64,000 nucleotides of DNA, taken from contig NZ_JBHRSZ010000001.1 in NCBI RefSeq assembly GCF_042646085.1, forward strand, positions 1 to 64,000, in the 5' to 3' direction. The DNA comes from Litoribrevibacter euphylliae (lineage in GTDB: Bacteria > Pseudomonadota > Gammaproteobacteria > Pseudomonadales > Litoribrevibacteraceae). Each line of letters starts with the position of its first letter. The stretch's first letter is position 1. This document shows positions 29,001-36,973 of the stretch, one piece after another. Both the position numbers and the translations under genes were made by a program. The notes beneath the pieces are model-generated. The model saw only the letters and a list, made by a program, of their open reading frames with translations. It was not told the DNA's origin and made no database searches.

Positions 29001-29023
29001 GGTTGGTGAAGAATAAGAAGTGA
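26009..29023 (+). CDS. hybrid sensor histidine kinase, paralogue of the 5426 kinase
   Basis: A 1004-residue inner-membrane kinase. Order: TM1 about 28-52; a periplasmic sensor about 53-215 carrying a low-complexity THTES repeat; TM2 about 218-240; a HAMP-like linker and coiled coil to about 325; PAS about 325-435; HisKA with phospho-His469 (MSHEIRTPMNG); HATPase_c (GTGLGLAI); a degenerate receiver about 710-810 that keeps Asp765 but lacks the N-terminal acidic pair; and an intact receiver with phospho-Asp929. No Hpt domain. From the PAS onward it closely follows the kinase at 5426-9856 (shared LEQMSLQ-RIGAWE, YGSYQDIDERV-type and receiver motifs), so the two probably arose by duplication and may feed a shared Hpt. 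Confidence 0.9.
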   Translation: MVRTSAQVNEQSMRAVDATNKQPRPRLQYSLAIRLLRIVFSIYILITIAITSVQMTNEYLLKKSSIQDNFIAYQGIFYEGIGHALWNFDHVQLNAMLDGVEKLQDIEGIYVFDAKGSLILERGFLNIGSTHTESTHTESTHTELEESSDARERNASAADSEGQSTETVEGTPLQPMEYEKQEQLGLFSYHFPVTYYKEKIGAVTFFSSNKIVFDQVKYNFLTIIINAIIKTIILWLLFIWAFKRYLVKALDTFISKMEATNLSNLEESGVTLNTFGSYELERFKEVFNDMTHRIIKSKQTMERLNHELEQEVDNRTKEIVLKQEMLEQMSLQGRIGAWEWRIDDHKIQWSAMTRIIHCVDQDFVPTATSAWWFINNDEKRALIKQRLEDAIEHNKDWAEELQITTAHGHIIWVKVTCSGVFEGGKCVRLYGSYQDIDERVRVREELIKAKDLAESGARMKSEFLATMSHEIRTPMNGVLGMLYLLQNSNLDATQKGYADVATSSGEFLLGLINDILDFSKIEAGHLELEQLELNLVTLLSDVAKSFGIKAYEHNLQFILDTAEVPNVMVLGDIGRIRQVLSNLIGNAIKFTSEGHILVRGVLTDTGEQWCFDCYVEDTGIGISADKTDKIFDQFTQVDASTTRQYGGTGLGLAITRELCRLMQGDVEVSSQPGQGSVFSFYVKLDKPKAEGPALIDADDIPTDNELADLKLKRVLVANSYTVAHDVLERQLNAWEMDVTYAESWHAVRGLLSDDLETAFDVILVDWELALTIPESFDANKHPVLRKQPWVLLRPIGSDQSELVDSAIVWADVLEKPVVPTELARLLLSVVMPSERNANTPAPLTLVDVKSRQTDSPPKRVSSEQETPKMPWPESTRILLVEDNDINRMVAEGLLDKLVLKHAFAVHGANALEVLKASENDEPFDLILMDCQMPEMDGYQATGCIRRGEAGDRYRSIPILAMTANAMEGDRERCIDSGMDDYLTKPVDPNVLYQKLHAWLVKNKK
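26393..26437 (+). repeat. three tandem 15-base units in a kinase gene
   Basis: Units at 26393-26407, 26408-26422 and 26423-26437 follow AGTACTCATACAGAA with one or two substitutions and encode STHTE three times in the periplasmic domain of the kinase. A 15-base unit keeps frame when copies are gained or lost. Confidence 0.9.
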
Positions 29024-29070
29024 CCTTGAAGGATGCTTCTTAAGCTTGAACGAACCTAACCAGAGACTCC

Positions 29071-29358
29071 CTAAGGCGTTTCAGTCCACACCAACTGGGT
29101 GTCGCGAATGGCTTTAAGTAGCGGGATATGACGATCAATGATGCTTTGAATTGCTGCGAGCGCATCAGCCGTTTCGGCCTCGCATTGAAAGTGCAATTTA
29201 CTGCCTTCGCTACTGATTCGACAGGTTCCCATGGGAAAGTACACAACAGATTGGTGTGTGTTGGTTTCTACTGAGACTTTTCGGGCAAAGTGTTTGCCCA
29301 GCATGTCCTGGTATTTTTCGGCCTTTTCCGCTGTGACGGAACTGATGGTTTGAAGCAT
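29071..29358 (-). CDS. DUF2218 domain protein
   Basis: A 95-residue cytoplasmic protein with the DUF2218 pattern: HFARKVSVET, VVYFPMGTCRI, LHFQCEAETADALAAIQSIIDRHI and a closing LVWTETP. Members often lie next to siderophore or iron-uptake genes. That holds here: it is 50 bases downstream of a ferric-type binding protein gene on the same strand. Its biochemical activity is unknown. Confidence 0.82.
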   Translation of the reverse strand: MLQTISSVTAEKAEKYQDMLGKHFARKVSVETNTHQSVVYFPMGTCRISSEGSKLHFQCEAETADALAAIQSIIDRHIPLLKAIRDTQLVWTETP

Positions 29359-29408
29359 GCTTAGCGATTCCTATCTCGTCGTTTAATTTATTTGTTATTT
29401 GCTAACTG

Positions 29409-30602
29409 TTATTTACTGATCGGTAGTTGTGAACTGTATGTACCCCTGAGATCCACTGGGCTGAAACCTGTCAGCAAGGCATCGAGTGTTTTTTGAGGCA
29501 CGAGATCTTTGAACAACTCTGGATGAAACCATTTGGCCATGGATTCAATGGCGTACAAGTTTAGTGGTGAATTGTAGAAATGGTGCCAAAGCGCATAGCT
29601 GCGGCCGTTTTGAATGGGCGCCAGTCGATCAAAGTTCCTGTGTGACAACACTTGTTTCAGAGAGGCTTGAGCAATGTCGTTCGGTACTTGAGCGCCCATG
29701 ATCAGACTTAAGTAACTTTCACCAGTGCGGGTGCTAGAGTGAGTTGATGTGCTGGTGGTTGCGCTAAGTTGTACACCTGAGGATGTTCCTATGTAGACAT
29801 CGAAATTTGAGATTAAGGCGTATTCCGCACTGATCTTTCCGACCGGTCCGGGCAATTGGCCTTCGGCAATGCTGATACCGCCAGCGAATCTTGCCATCTC
29901 TGCAAATAAGCCTTCCGCAATGGTGAAACAACAGGGTTCTTTGGTGCTGGCCCAAATATCTAATAACACCTTGGGGTAAGCACTTTCGGGCACGTCTGAG
30001 AGCGTGTCTCGGATATGGCCCAGTTTGGTTTGATAGGCGCTACTGAAAGCCTTGGCTGCCTGGTCGTAACCCAATACTTGCCCGAGAATTTCGATACTGC
30101 GTGCGGTGTGCTCAATCGGTTTCTTGCGGAAATCAATGAACACGATTTTAATGCCGACTGAGGTTAAGACATCAATCACCTGTTTTGATTTTGCCCCCGG
30201 TCCATGACCGTCTAGACCGAACACGGCGACTTCCGGTTTCAACTCCAAAATCTTTTCAATACTGACGCTGGTTTCACTGGTTTGACCGAAGGTTGGGATT
30301 TGATCAATCTCAGGAAAGGCCTGTTGATAAACCTGATAACCCGCCGGATCAAATTGTTTAAAGTCGTTCATCATCCCGGCCACTCGATCCAGTGGTTGTT
30401 TCACTCCAAGCACGCCCAGTGCTGCCAGGAATCGACCTTCTCCGAGAATAATACGCTGTGCCGGTTGTTCCAGCGTAACCTTACGATTGGCGATGTCGGT
30501 GATTTCAATGCTGGCCTGAGCAAGACCCGTCAGTAGCAATGCGGTGCACATGAACAAGGGTTTGAACAAATGAAGCCAGAGTTTTAACGAATGAAACGAC
30601 AT
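29409..30602 (-). CDS. FecB/BtuF-type periplasmic iron-chelate binding protein
   Basis: A 397-residue exported protein with signal peptide (LFMCTALLLTGLAQAS) and the helical-backbone type III binding-protein fold of siderophore, heme and cobalamin receptors: ITDIANRKVTLEQPAQRII at the start, LKPEVAVFGLDG and a C-terminal lobe. It would pass a chelate from the TonB receptor to an inner-membrane ABC transporter. No permease or ATPase is encoded next to it. A Ser/Thr-rich low-complexity insert (SATTSTSTHSSTRTGES) lies near residue 285. Located between the TonB receptor and DUF2218 genes, probably one operon. Confidence 0.85.
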   Translation of the reverse strand: MSFHSLKLWLHLFKPLFMCTALLLTGLAQASIEITDIANRKVTLEQPAQRIILGEGRFLAALGVLGVKQPLDRVAGMMNDFKQFDPAGYQVYQQAFPEIDQIPTFGQTSETSVSIEKILELKPEVAVFGLDGHGPGAKSKQVIDVLTSVGIKIVFIDFRKKPIEHTARSIEILGQVLGYDQAAKAFSSAYQTKLGHIRDTLSDVPESAYPKVLLDIWASTKEPCCFTIAEGLFAEMARFAGGISIAEGQLPGPVGKISAEYALISNFDVYIGTSSGVQLSATTSTSTHSSTRTGESYLSLIMGAQVPNDIAQASLKQVLSHRNFDRLAPIQNGRSYALWHHFYNSPLNLYAIESMAKWFHPELFKDLVPQKTLDALLTGFSPVDLRGTYSSQLPISK

Positions 30603-30752
30603 AGTGCTTTACCCTGTGGTTGGTCGTTATGATCATCAGTGCGTTGAACAAGAACGGAGGTGCTCATTCCTTGAGCGTTTATCATCCCTGTGGCACTTGA
30701 TCGTTATTGCGTTTAGTTGTGATTGGTTTTGGATTGTGTGTTCAATCGTTCC

Positions 30753-32849
30753 CTAGAACTGATACGCCGCAGACACGCGGATGTCTCGTCCCGGTTCCGG
30801 CAAACCAATCGGGTCGGCGCCTTCACTCATCGAGAAGAATGAGCCCTGATCGTAGTAGAACTTGTCGAACATATTGTTCACAGCCAAACCAAGAGTCAGA
30901 TCTTCTGTTGGAAGCCATTGAACATAGACATCATGAATGCCATAACCGGCTTTCTCGTCTTGGCCTTCCGGCACGTCTTTGAGACGTTGAACCAATCGAG
31001 CGTTCCAACCTAAGGTCAAATTATGTTGCATTTGATATTCGAGACCTGTGGTCCAGGTGCGGCCATAGGCGGTGCCCAGCCCCATGTCGCCACTGGATAG
31101 TGGTTCTCCACCCAGTTTCGGTTTGCTGAGAGAGACGCCCGCATTAAGGGTTAGATCATCCCAGAAGTAAGCCACGCGGAAGGCATAACCTTTTACTGTT
31201 ACGTCGTCACCAAAGCTGTAACGAACCCCTTGAGAGCCGCTAATGATCTGTGCGTTCTCAATGGTTTGAGAGAATATTTCCCCGCTGGCAGCAAAGTTGA
31301 CACCTTCGTATTTGAAGCCAAATTCAAGGTTGTCTGATTTTTCCGCTTGCAGTTCAGTCAGTGGCACAGCGCCGCCAATATCCGGGCCACGATAACTTTG
31401 CAGCGCCTGATTCAAGTAAGGAAATTCAAGGAACCAGGCTTCTGGGCTACTCACTCCTTTGAAGGCTTGGGCATAACTGGCGAAGATCTCCATCTCGTTG
31501 GAAATGTCCAAGCTCAAGGTGGCGTTCGGGCTAATGGCGTCGTCCGAGAAGTTTTCACCTTGATTGTCGGTGTAGTCGTAGTCGTCGTAACGGATACCTG
31601 TGCTCAAGCGTAAAGACGGAGCAAGTTGGATATCGGTCTGGACATACAGGGCGGCGATTTCTGTTTCTTCATTGTTGAAGTCATCCAAATAACCTTTCAC
31701 CAGATAGGCTTCGTCTTCACGATATTCGGCTCCGTAGGTAATTTCATGTTTGCCAATACGACTGGTGTTGCGAAGATCAAAACCTAAGCTTTCAATACCG
31801 GCCCCGTGGGCTTTACCATCGTAGTAATCAGCAAAGGTCCAGGTTGGTGGTGGCCCGGCGGGTGGCCAGTTGGCCGCATAAACATCGCCTTTTTTGGTGA
31901 GGTAGCTGTCGTTGTAATACACGGTGGATTTCAGATCAATCCAAGGCGAATCAGGGTTGTAACCATAGTTGAAGATGGCTGATTCGCGATGCGTCTCCTG
32001 AGGTACCAGCGTACTTGGGTAGGCAGGGTGTAAGCCGATATCGACCATGTTCGGACGGGCAAAGCGGGTACCGTCGTCGTCATATTCTTCGTAGCTCAGA
32101 GCCAGGTAGTGGTCTTCGAGTAGGGTACCGCTCAACTTGAAACGGATGGATTCTTGTTCGAACTCGGTGTTATCCACTTCGTCGCCATGACCGTCGGAGT
32201 AGTTGTCGCCGGTATCATAGCGGGTGATGCTGGCTAACAAGCCAAAGTCATCGTTCAACATACCGTAGGCGCTGAGGTGATTTTTCCAGCCTTCGTTATT
32301 ACTGAAGTAAGAGGTCTTTGCTAAGGCACCGAAACGCTCGCCCTCTCTGAGCATGTCTTTGGCGTCTTTAAGCTTAAAGTGGATAGCACCACCCAACGCG
32401 CCCGCGCCGTCGGTGGCGTTACCGGCGCCGGATTTAATGATCACGTTTTTCACCAATTCCGGTTCTACGTTGACACGGCCTTGGTGGTGATAGAGGTAAC
32501 CTGCTTGCGTGGCACCGTCGATGGTGACATTAAGTAGCGTGTCTTCAATACCGCGCACATAGATTTTCTGAGCCACCGGCAAGCCGCCACCTACGGTAAT
32601 GGAGGGTTCGTGACGGAACATGTCTTCCAGGTCGGTGACCTGACGCTTCTCAATCATGTCGTCAGTCATGCTGACATTAAAGCCATCTTCTTCCGTGCCA
32701 ATCACCTGAATGGTCGAACTGGTCTTAGTTGCTGCGGAATCTGTGATGGCTTGAGAAGGCGATTCGTCGGCGTATACGCAGGTAATATTGGCCGCGGCAA
32801 CAGCCAAAGCCAGATAACTGACCTTACTCGCTAGCTTGGTTTTCGTCAT
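30753..32849 (-). CDS. TonB-dependent outer-membrane receptor (iron chelate)
   Basis: A 698-residue receptor with a signal peptide (LALAVAAANITCVYA), a plug domain about 45-165 (DLEDMFRHEPSITVGGG, IYVRGIEDTLLNVTIDGA) and a 22-strand barrel ending in the C-terminal signature VSAAYQF. It imports a ferric chelate using TonB energy. The presence of a FecB/BtuF-type binding protein, a PchR-like AraC regulator and a Fur-like site argue for a siderophore or heme ligand; the exact ligand cannot be read from the sequence. First gene of the putative operon toward DUF2218. Confidence 0.9.
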   Translation of the reverse strand: MTKTKLASKVSYLALAVAAANITCVYADESPSQAITDSAATKTSSTIQVIGTEEDGFNVSMTDDMIEKRQVTDLEDMFRHEPSITVGGGLPVAQKIYVRGIEDTLLNVTIDGATQAGYLYHHQGRVNVEPELVKNVIIKSGAGNATDGAGALGGAIHFKLKDAKDMLREGERFGALAKTSYFSNNEGWKNHLSAYGMLNDDFGLLASITRYDTGDNYSDGHGDEVDNTEFEQESIRFKLSGTLLEDHYLALSYEEYDDDGTRFARPNMVDIGLHPAYPSTLVPQETHRESAIFNYGYNPDSPWIDLKSTVYYNDSYLTKKGDVYAANWPPAGPPPTWTFADYYDGKAHGAGIESLGFDLRNTSRIGKHEITYGAEYREDEAYLVKGYLDDFNNEETEIAALYVQTDIQLAPSLRLSTGIRYDDYDYTDNQGENFSDDAISPNATLSLDISNEMEIFASYAQAFKGVSSPEAWFLEFPYLNQALQSYRGPDIGGAVPLTELQAEKSDNLEFGFKYEGVNFAASGEIFSQTIENAQIISGSQGVRYSFGDDVTVKGYAFRVAYFWDDLTLNAGVSLSKPKLGGEPLSSGDMGLGTAYGRTWTTGLEYQMQHNLTLGWNARLVQRLKDVPEGQDEKAGYGIHDVYVQWLPTEDLTLGLAVNNMFDKFYYDQGSFFSMSEGADPIGLPEPGRDIRVSAAYQF

Positions 32850-32967
32850 TACCTTAATCCTGTGTTGGTATATGAGTTAAGCAAAATCCTGGTAGACAGT
32901 GAGTGACAGCAATAACCACCGTCGTTTTCTCAGTTAGCTACCGTGGTGATGTAAATTTATTTTTAAT

Positions 32968-32986
32968 GCTAATGATTCTCATTTAT
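32968..32986. promoter_or_regulatory. Fur-box-like site in the divergent promoter
   Basis: GCTAATGATTCTCATTTAT matches the classical 19-base Fur box GATAATGATAATCATTATC at 13 positions by hand alignment. It lies in the 240-base region between the TonB receptor and the AraC regulator, where iron repression of one or both would be expected. Confidence 0.7.
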
Positions 32987-33089
32987 AATATCACCAACGT
33001 ATTGGAGGATCAGCGAAGATCGTTATTCAAAGCTGACAAAGTGTTATGCGTTACCGTCATGAGGTAGTCAGGGGGAAACATTAAGGCGT

Positions 33090-34067
33090 ATGAATACCAA
33101 CACTATCTTTCTACAAGACCTGAGAGACTTGCAGTCACGATTGGGCTTAAGCCAGAACATTCGTGGTGCAGACGTGAGTCTGCCAGTGATGGCGGGGCAC
33201 TTTCAGTACCTGACGTTTCAACGTGGTTTGTCGATGCATGTGATGGATGCGGTTGAGCATCAAAACACCGAAAGCACCATGGAGTTACCGGAAGGGTTGA
33301 GTTTCAACTTCATGTTTTCTGGCCAGATTAATTTCTCCTTCGCCAATGAAAAACACATTATCGGTCCGGATCAGGGACGCATACGTTGCTCTGCCATCGT
33401 TAATAATTCTTCGGATATTTTGACCCGTTCCATGTGCGCCGGCATGCACATTAAGAAAGTAAATGTGTTCGTAGAGCGCCAATGGTTAGAAAGCCGTTGC
33501 AAATCGTCCAATGACAGCGAGTTGTTGAGTCATTTATTTACACATAAGCGAGTGTTGCATTGGCTACCGGATGACGAGGTAGTAGAGAAAGCCACGCGTT
33601 TGTTTACCGTTAATCAGGAGAAAGGCTTTTCGGGACAGTTAGAAGCAGAGTTTTTGACCATGCAGCTCTTGTCCGATTGTATTGATCAGTTGCATCAGGA
33701 TCTCAAGACGTTGAATGAGCAGTCCAAGGTGGCTGTGAGTAATCCGTCTCTGGCACTCAAACAAGCCATTGATGAACAGTTAGAGCATCATACGTGCTTA
33801 TATGACATAGCCGCGGCACTCAATATGAGTGAACGTACGTTACAGCGTCGTTTCCAATCTTGTTTTCAGCAGACTGCTTCAGCCTATGTTCGGCAGTATC
33901 GGTTGGAAAAAGCCAAACGTGCGTTGACTATTGAAGGGCGGAGCATTGGTGAAGCAGCTTATATCGCTGGCTACAACCACAGTTCCAACTTTGTGAATGC
34001 TTTTAAAAAGCACGTTGGGATGACGCCTTCGGAGTTTTTAAAGGTGCATCAGGGAGTAAGGCACTAA
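33090..34067 (+). CDS. AraC-family regulator, PchR-like
   Basis: A 325-residue regulator with a ligand-sensing N-terminal half and two helix-turn-helix units at the C-terminus (LYDIAAALNMSERTLQRRFQ and the AraC signature IGEAAYIAGYNHSSNFVNAFKKHVGMTPSEF). AGGGGGAAACATTAAGG precedes the ATG. Proteins of this type next to TonB receptors activate receptor expression when the cognate siderophore is present, so it likely controls the divergent operon, with Fur as co-regulator. Confidence 0.9.
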   Translation: MNTNTIFLQDLRDLQSRLGLSQNIRGADVSLPVMAGHFQYLTFQRGLSMHVMDAVEHQNTESTMELPEGLSFNFMFSGQINFSFANEKHIIGPDQGRIRCSAIVNNSSDILTRSMCAGMHIKKVNVFVERQWLESRCKSSNDSELLSHLFTHKRVLHWLPDDEVVEKATRLFTVNQEKGFSGQLEAEFLTMQLLSDCIDQLHQDLKTLNEQSKVAVSNPSLALKQAIDEQLEHHTCLYDIAAALNMSERTLQRRFQSCFQQTASAYVRQYRLEKAKRALTIEGRSIGEAAYIAGYNHSSNFVNAFKKHVGMTPSEFLKVHQGVRH

Positions 34068-34118
34068 AGCACTTCTGAACAAGCGCCTTACTCCGTTGTT
34101 TTGAACACAGATTACAGG

Positions 34119-34232
34119 TTATAGAAAGCCCAGCAGGGCTTTGCATCCGTAGGCCACCACAGCGAGCGTAAAGACACCCGCCAGGTAAAGCGCCACGGCA
34201 TTACGAAGAGAATGCTCCGGTGTGCGTTTCAT
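34119..34232 (-). CDS. 37-residue membrane sORF at the end of the cytochrome bd operon
   Basis: A small frame starting ATG AAA CGC, whose start overlaps the cydB/cioB stop (TAATG arrangement). It encodes a charged N-terminus (MKRTPEHSLR) followed by one hydrophobic helix (NAVALYLAGVFTLAVVAYG) and a short tail ending LLGFL. Size, position and topology match the tiny accessory subunits of bd oxidases (CydX, or the DUF2474 proteins of CIO-type operons). It lacks the MWYF start of E. coli CydX, so a DUF2474-like protein is the closer guess. Confidence 0.75.
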   Translation of the reverse strand: MKRTPEHSLRNAVALYLAGVFTLAVVAYGCKALLGFL

Positions 34233-35227
34233 TAGTATCCATCCTTCAGACTGGTCTTACCGCTGAACGTCTTATAGTTGTAGACGTTATAGGCGATGAT
34301 GATCGGAATGAAAATCAAAATGCCGACTAAGGTGAAGTACACCGACTTATCTGGGGCAATGGCGTCCCAAATCGTTAAACGACCCGGAATGATGTAAGGG
34401 AAAATCCCCGCAACCAAGCCTGCAAAGGCGGTGGCAAATAAGCCCATCACATAGGCCAATGGCTTCAAGCTGTGTTCTTCTTCCGAATTTAATAAATTCC
34501 ACAGTTTATAGGCGAAGAACGCGGTTAATAACGGCATGGGAGCTAACCAGATATTCCCCGGCCAATCCAACCAGCGCTCTGCAATGGCGGGTTGTTCCAG
34601 TAGCATTTCGACGCTGACCATTGCCAGGAAGAACAGCATGCCAATTAGCAACACCTTAGCGAGCATTTTGACGCGTTGTTGCAAACCGTTTTCGGTTTTT
34701 CGAATCAACCAGCATGCGCCGAGCAGGGCATACCCCACCACTAAGGCTACTCCGGTATGAATGGAGAAAGGGGTTAACCATTGAATGGGTTCATCCATTG
34801 CTTTTGGCGTCGACATGTCACCGACCAGCGCACCAAGAATCAAGCCCTGGCAGAAGGTGGCTAAGGTGGAACCGACCGCAAAACTGATGTCCCACCATTT
34901 TTGACTGGAATCGGCTTTGAAACGAAATTCAAAGGCGACGCCACGGAAGATCAACGCAATCAGCATCAAGATGATCGGGATGTAGAGATTCGACAGCACG
35001 TAGCTGTAGACGCTTGGGAAGGCCACGAACAATACCACCCCGCCGAATACCAGCCAGGTTTGGTTGCTGTCCCACAGATGCGATAAGCTCTTCATCGCCA
35101 GACCTTTATCTTCTGGCGTATTCAGTAACGGTGATAGAATGCCTACGCCTAGGGAAAAGCCATCCAGCAGTACATAAACCAGAATGCCAAAGCCGATCAA
35201 TAACAGGTAAACCAGTGCAATATCCAT
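34232..35227 (-). CDS. cioB: cytochrome bd (CIO-type) ubiquinol oxidase subunit II
   Basis: A 331-residue, multi-helix inner-membrane subunit II. The opening YLLLIGFGILVYVLLDGFSLGVGIL is characteristic of CydB/CioB. It has no haem ligands of its own in the family and stabilises the complex with subunit I. The start overlaps the end of the subunit I gene by one base and the stop overlaps the small sORF start, giving a tightly coupled three-gene unit. The symbol cydB would be equally acceptable. Confidence 0.93.
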   Translation of the reverse strand: MDIALVYLLLIGFGILVYVLLDGFSLGVGILSPLLNTPEDKGLAMKSLSHLWDSNQTWLVFGGVVLFVAFPSVYSYVLSNLYIPIILMLIALIFRGVAFEFRFKADSSQKWWDISFAVGSTLATFCQGLILGALVGDMSTPKAMDEPIQWLTPFSIHTGVALVVGYALLGACWLIRKTENGLQQRVKMLAKVLLIGMLFFLAMVSVEMLLEQPAIAERWLDWPGNIWLAPMPLLTAFFAYKLWNLLNSEEEHSLKPLAYVMGLFATAFAGLVAGIFPYIIPGRLTIWDAIAPDKSVYFTLVGILIFIPIIIAYNVYNYKTFSGKTSLKDGY

Positions 35228-36696
35228 TAGCGATCTCCTTTGCGTGTGTCTGTGTTGTGAGCATCAATGTAGTCGGACATTTCTTGGGTGTAACCTACAT
35301 CCACTTGCGCCGGGTTTAAGGTCGCTGGTAAGTCGTCATCGTCTTCACCATTACTGATCAAGGACTCGACGCTGGCTGGCCCTTTGCGAACCAATTTGCG
35401 CATAAAGTACAGATAGGTGATGAAGAGAATGCTGTAGACGGTGACAAACAAGGCTAATGAAAACGCCACGTGTTGTGCTGGCAGCGGAGAAACCACTTCG
35501 GTAGTGCGCACCAGACCTTGTACTAACCAAGGTTGACGACCCACTTCAACCACGTACCAACCGGCCAATGTGGCGATGACACCGGCAGGAATCATCAATA
35601 CAGAGAAGGTTAGCAAAGGCTTGGACTCAAATAATCGGCCTTTTCTGCGGGCCATCCAACCGGCCAAACCGAGTAATAACATTAAGCCGCCTAGCCCGAG
35701 CATGATTCGGAAAGAGAAGAACACCACGGATACTGGCGGGCGATCTTCCTTAGCGACTTGATCCAGTCCGGCAATTTCACCGTCCAGATCGTGTTTGATG
35801 ATCAGGCTGGCGGCTTTAGGAATGGCGATTTCGAAGTGATTGGTTTCCTGTTCTTGATCGGGGATGGCGAATAAGCGTAGATCCGCACCTTTTTCGGTTT
35901 CCCAGATACCTTCCATTGCGGCCAGCTTCACAGGCTGATGTTCGGCCACATTCAAACCGTGGAAGTCACCGACAACAATTTGTAATGGCGCCAATACCAG
36001 AATGGCCTTCATCGCAAAGGAAAAGCCCACTTTGGCGAATTCGGTGTGTTGTTTTCTTAATAAGTAATAGGCGTGAATGCCTGCAATCAACAATGATGCG
36101 GACAAACAGGTGGCCAATAACATGTGGGATAAGCGGTAAGGGAAGGATGGATTAAAGATCACTTCCAACCAGCTGGTCGGGTGGAATACGCCATCGACAA
36201 TTTCATAGCCTGCGGGAGTGTGCATCCAGGAGTTAGCGGCCAGAATCCAGAACGATGAAAACACGGTGCCTATGGCTACAGTACAGGTGGCGATGAAATG
36301 CACCTTAGGTGAGACCCGATTCCAACCGAACAGCATAATGCCGAGGAAACCGGCTTCCAAGAAGAAGGCGGTGAGTACTTCATAGGCCAATAAGGGCGCC
36401 AGTACCGGCCCAACAATGGTTGAGAACTCACTGAAGTTGGTGCCAAACTCATACGAGAGCACGACCCCAGAGACCACGCCCATGCCAAAGGTAATGGCAA
36501 AGGGTTTCATCCAGAATTTTACCTGCTGTAAATACACCGGATTTTTGGTTTTTAGCCAGAGTCCTTCCATGATGGCAATGTACAGCGACAAGCCGATGGT
36601 GATGGTCGGAAACATGATGTGATAGCTCACGGTAAACGCAAACTGAATGCGAGATAAGAAGCTTGAGTCGGGTAACGAGGTCAGTAGCTCGATCAT
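35227..36696 (-). CDS. cioA: cytochrome bd (CIO-type) ubiquinol oxidase subunit I
   Basis: A 489-residue haem-bearing subunit I that oxidises ubiquinol and reduces O2 to water in the inner membrane without proton pumping. RIQFAFTVSYHIMFPTITIGLS contains the b595 His region, AFFLEAGFLGIMLFGW the quinol-site region, and VVEVGRQPW the GRQPW motif. The Q-loop is short and the length is close to Pseudomonas CioA (about 488) rather than E. coli CydA (522), so the cyanide-insensitive branch is favoured. This is inferred from length, without an alignment. Confidence 0.92.
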   Translation of the reverse strand: MIELLTSLPDSSFLSRIQFAFTVSYHIMFPTITIGLSLYIAIMEGLWLKTKNPVYLQQVKFWMKPFAITFGMGVVSGVVLSYEFGTNFSEFSTIVGPVLAPLLAYEVLTAFFLEAGFLGIMLFGWNRVSPKVHFIATCTVAIGTVFSSFWILAANSWMHTPAGYEIVDGVFHPTSWLEVIFNPSFPYRLSHMLLATCLSASLLIAGIHAYYLLRKQHTEFAKVGFSFAMKAILVLAPLQIVVGDFHGLNVAEHQPVKLAAMEGIWETEKGADLRLFAIPDQEQETNHFEIAIPKAASLIIKHDLDGEIAGLDQVAKEDRPPVSVVFFSFRIMLGLGGLMLLLGLAGWMARRKGRLFESKPLLTFSVLMIPAGVIATLAGWYVVEVGRQPWLVQGLVRTTEVVSPLPAQHVAFSLALFVTVYSILFITYLYFMRKLVRKGPASVESLISNGEDDDDLPATLNPAQVDVGYTQEMSDYIDAHNTDTRKGDR

Positions 36697-36732
36697 AAAA
36701 TAACCCTTTGTAGTGTTATGAATATCCCCCCT

Positions 36733-36774
36733 GATAGACGAGGTGCCTTAGCGTGCTATAACACCTTGTCTATC
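36733..36774. promoter_or_regulatory. inverted repeat in the cioA leader
   Basis: GATAGACGAGGTG (36733-36745) pairs with CACCTTGTCTATC (36762-36774) over 13 positions with one G-T wobble, leaving a 16-base loop. It lies 37 bases upstream of the cioA start, so it may be a leader hairpin or a regulator site. Whether it is transcribed is unknown. Confidence 0.45.
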
Positions 36775-36973
36775 TCCCCTTTAGAGCAAGGTGGGTGCCA
36801 AGCTTTTAAGGTATTGTCTAACTGCTTGTTTCTACTGGATTACTTTAGTTTAGTTTAAAAAGGTTGACTAAAAACTGGTCAATGGAAATTTCTGTATGTA
36901 AACTTTGTAGGCGATTATTGTTGGGCTGGGTGTAAAGTAAGTTTACGATTTGTTTTGTAGTAGGCGATGAGTC

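Noticed and set aside
30689..30712. TGGCAC ... TTGCG resembling a sigma-54 promoter
   Set aside because: The GG to GC spacing is far longer than the required 10 bases, and orientation does not fit a downstream gene.
36864..36882. TTGAC ... GTCAA inverted repeat as an FNR/CRP site
   Set aside because: The 5-base arms are 9 bases apart, which does not match FNR or CRP spacing. Too weak to call.
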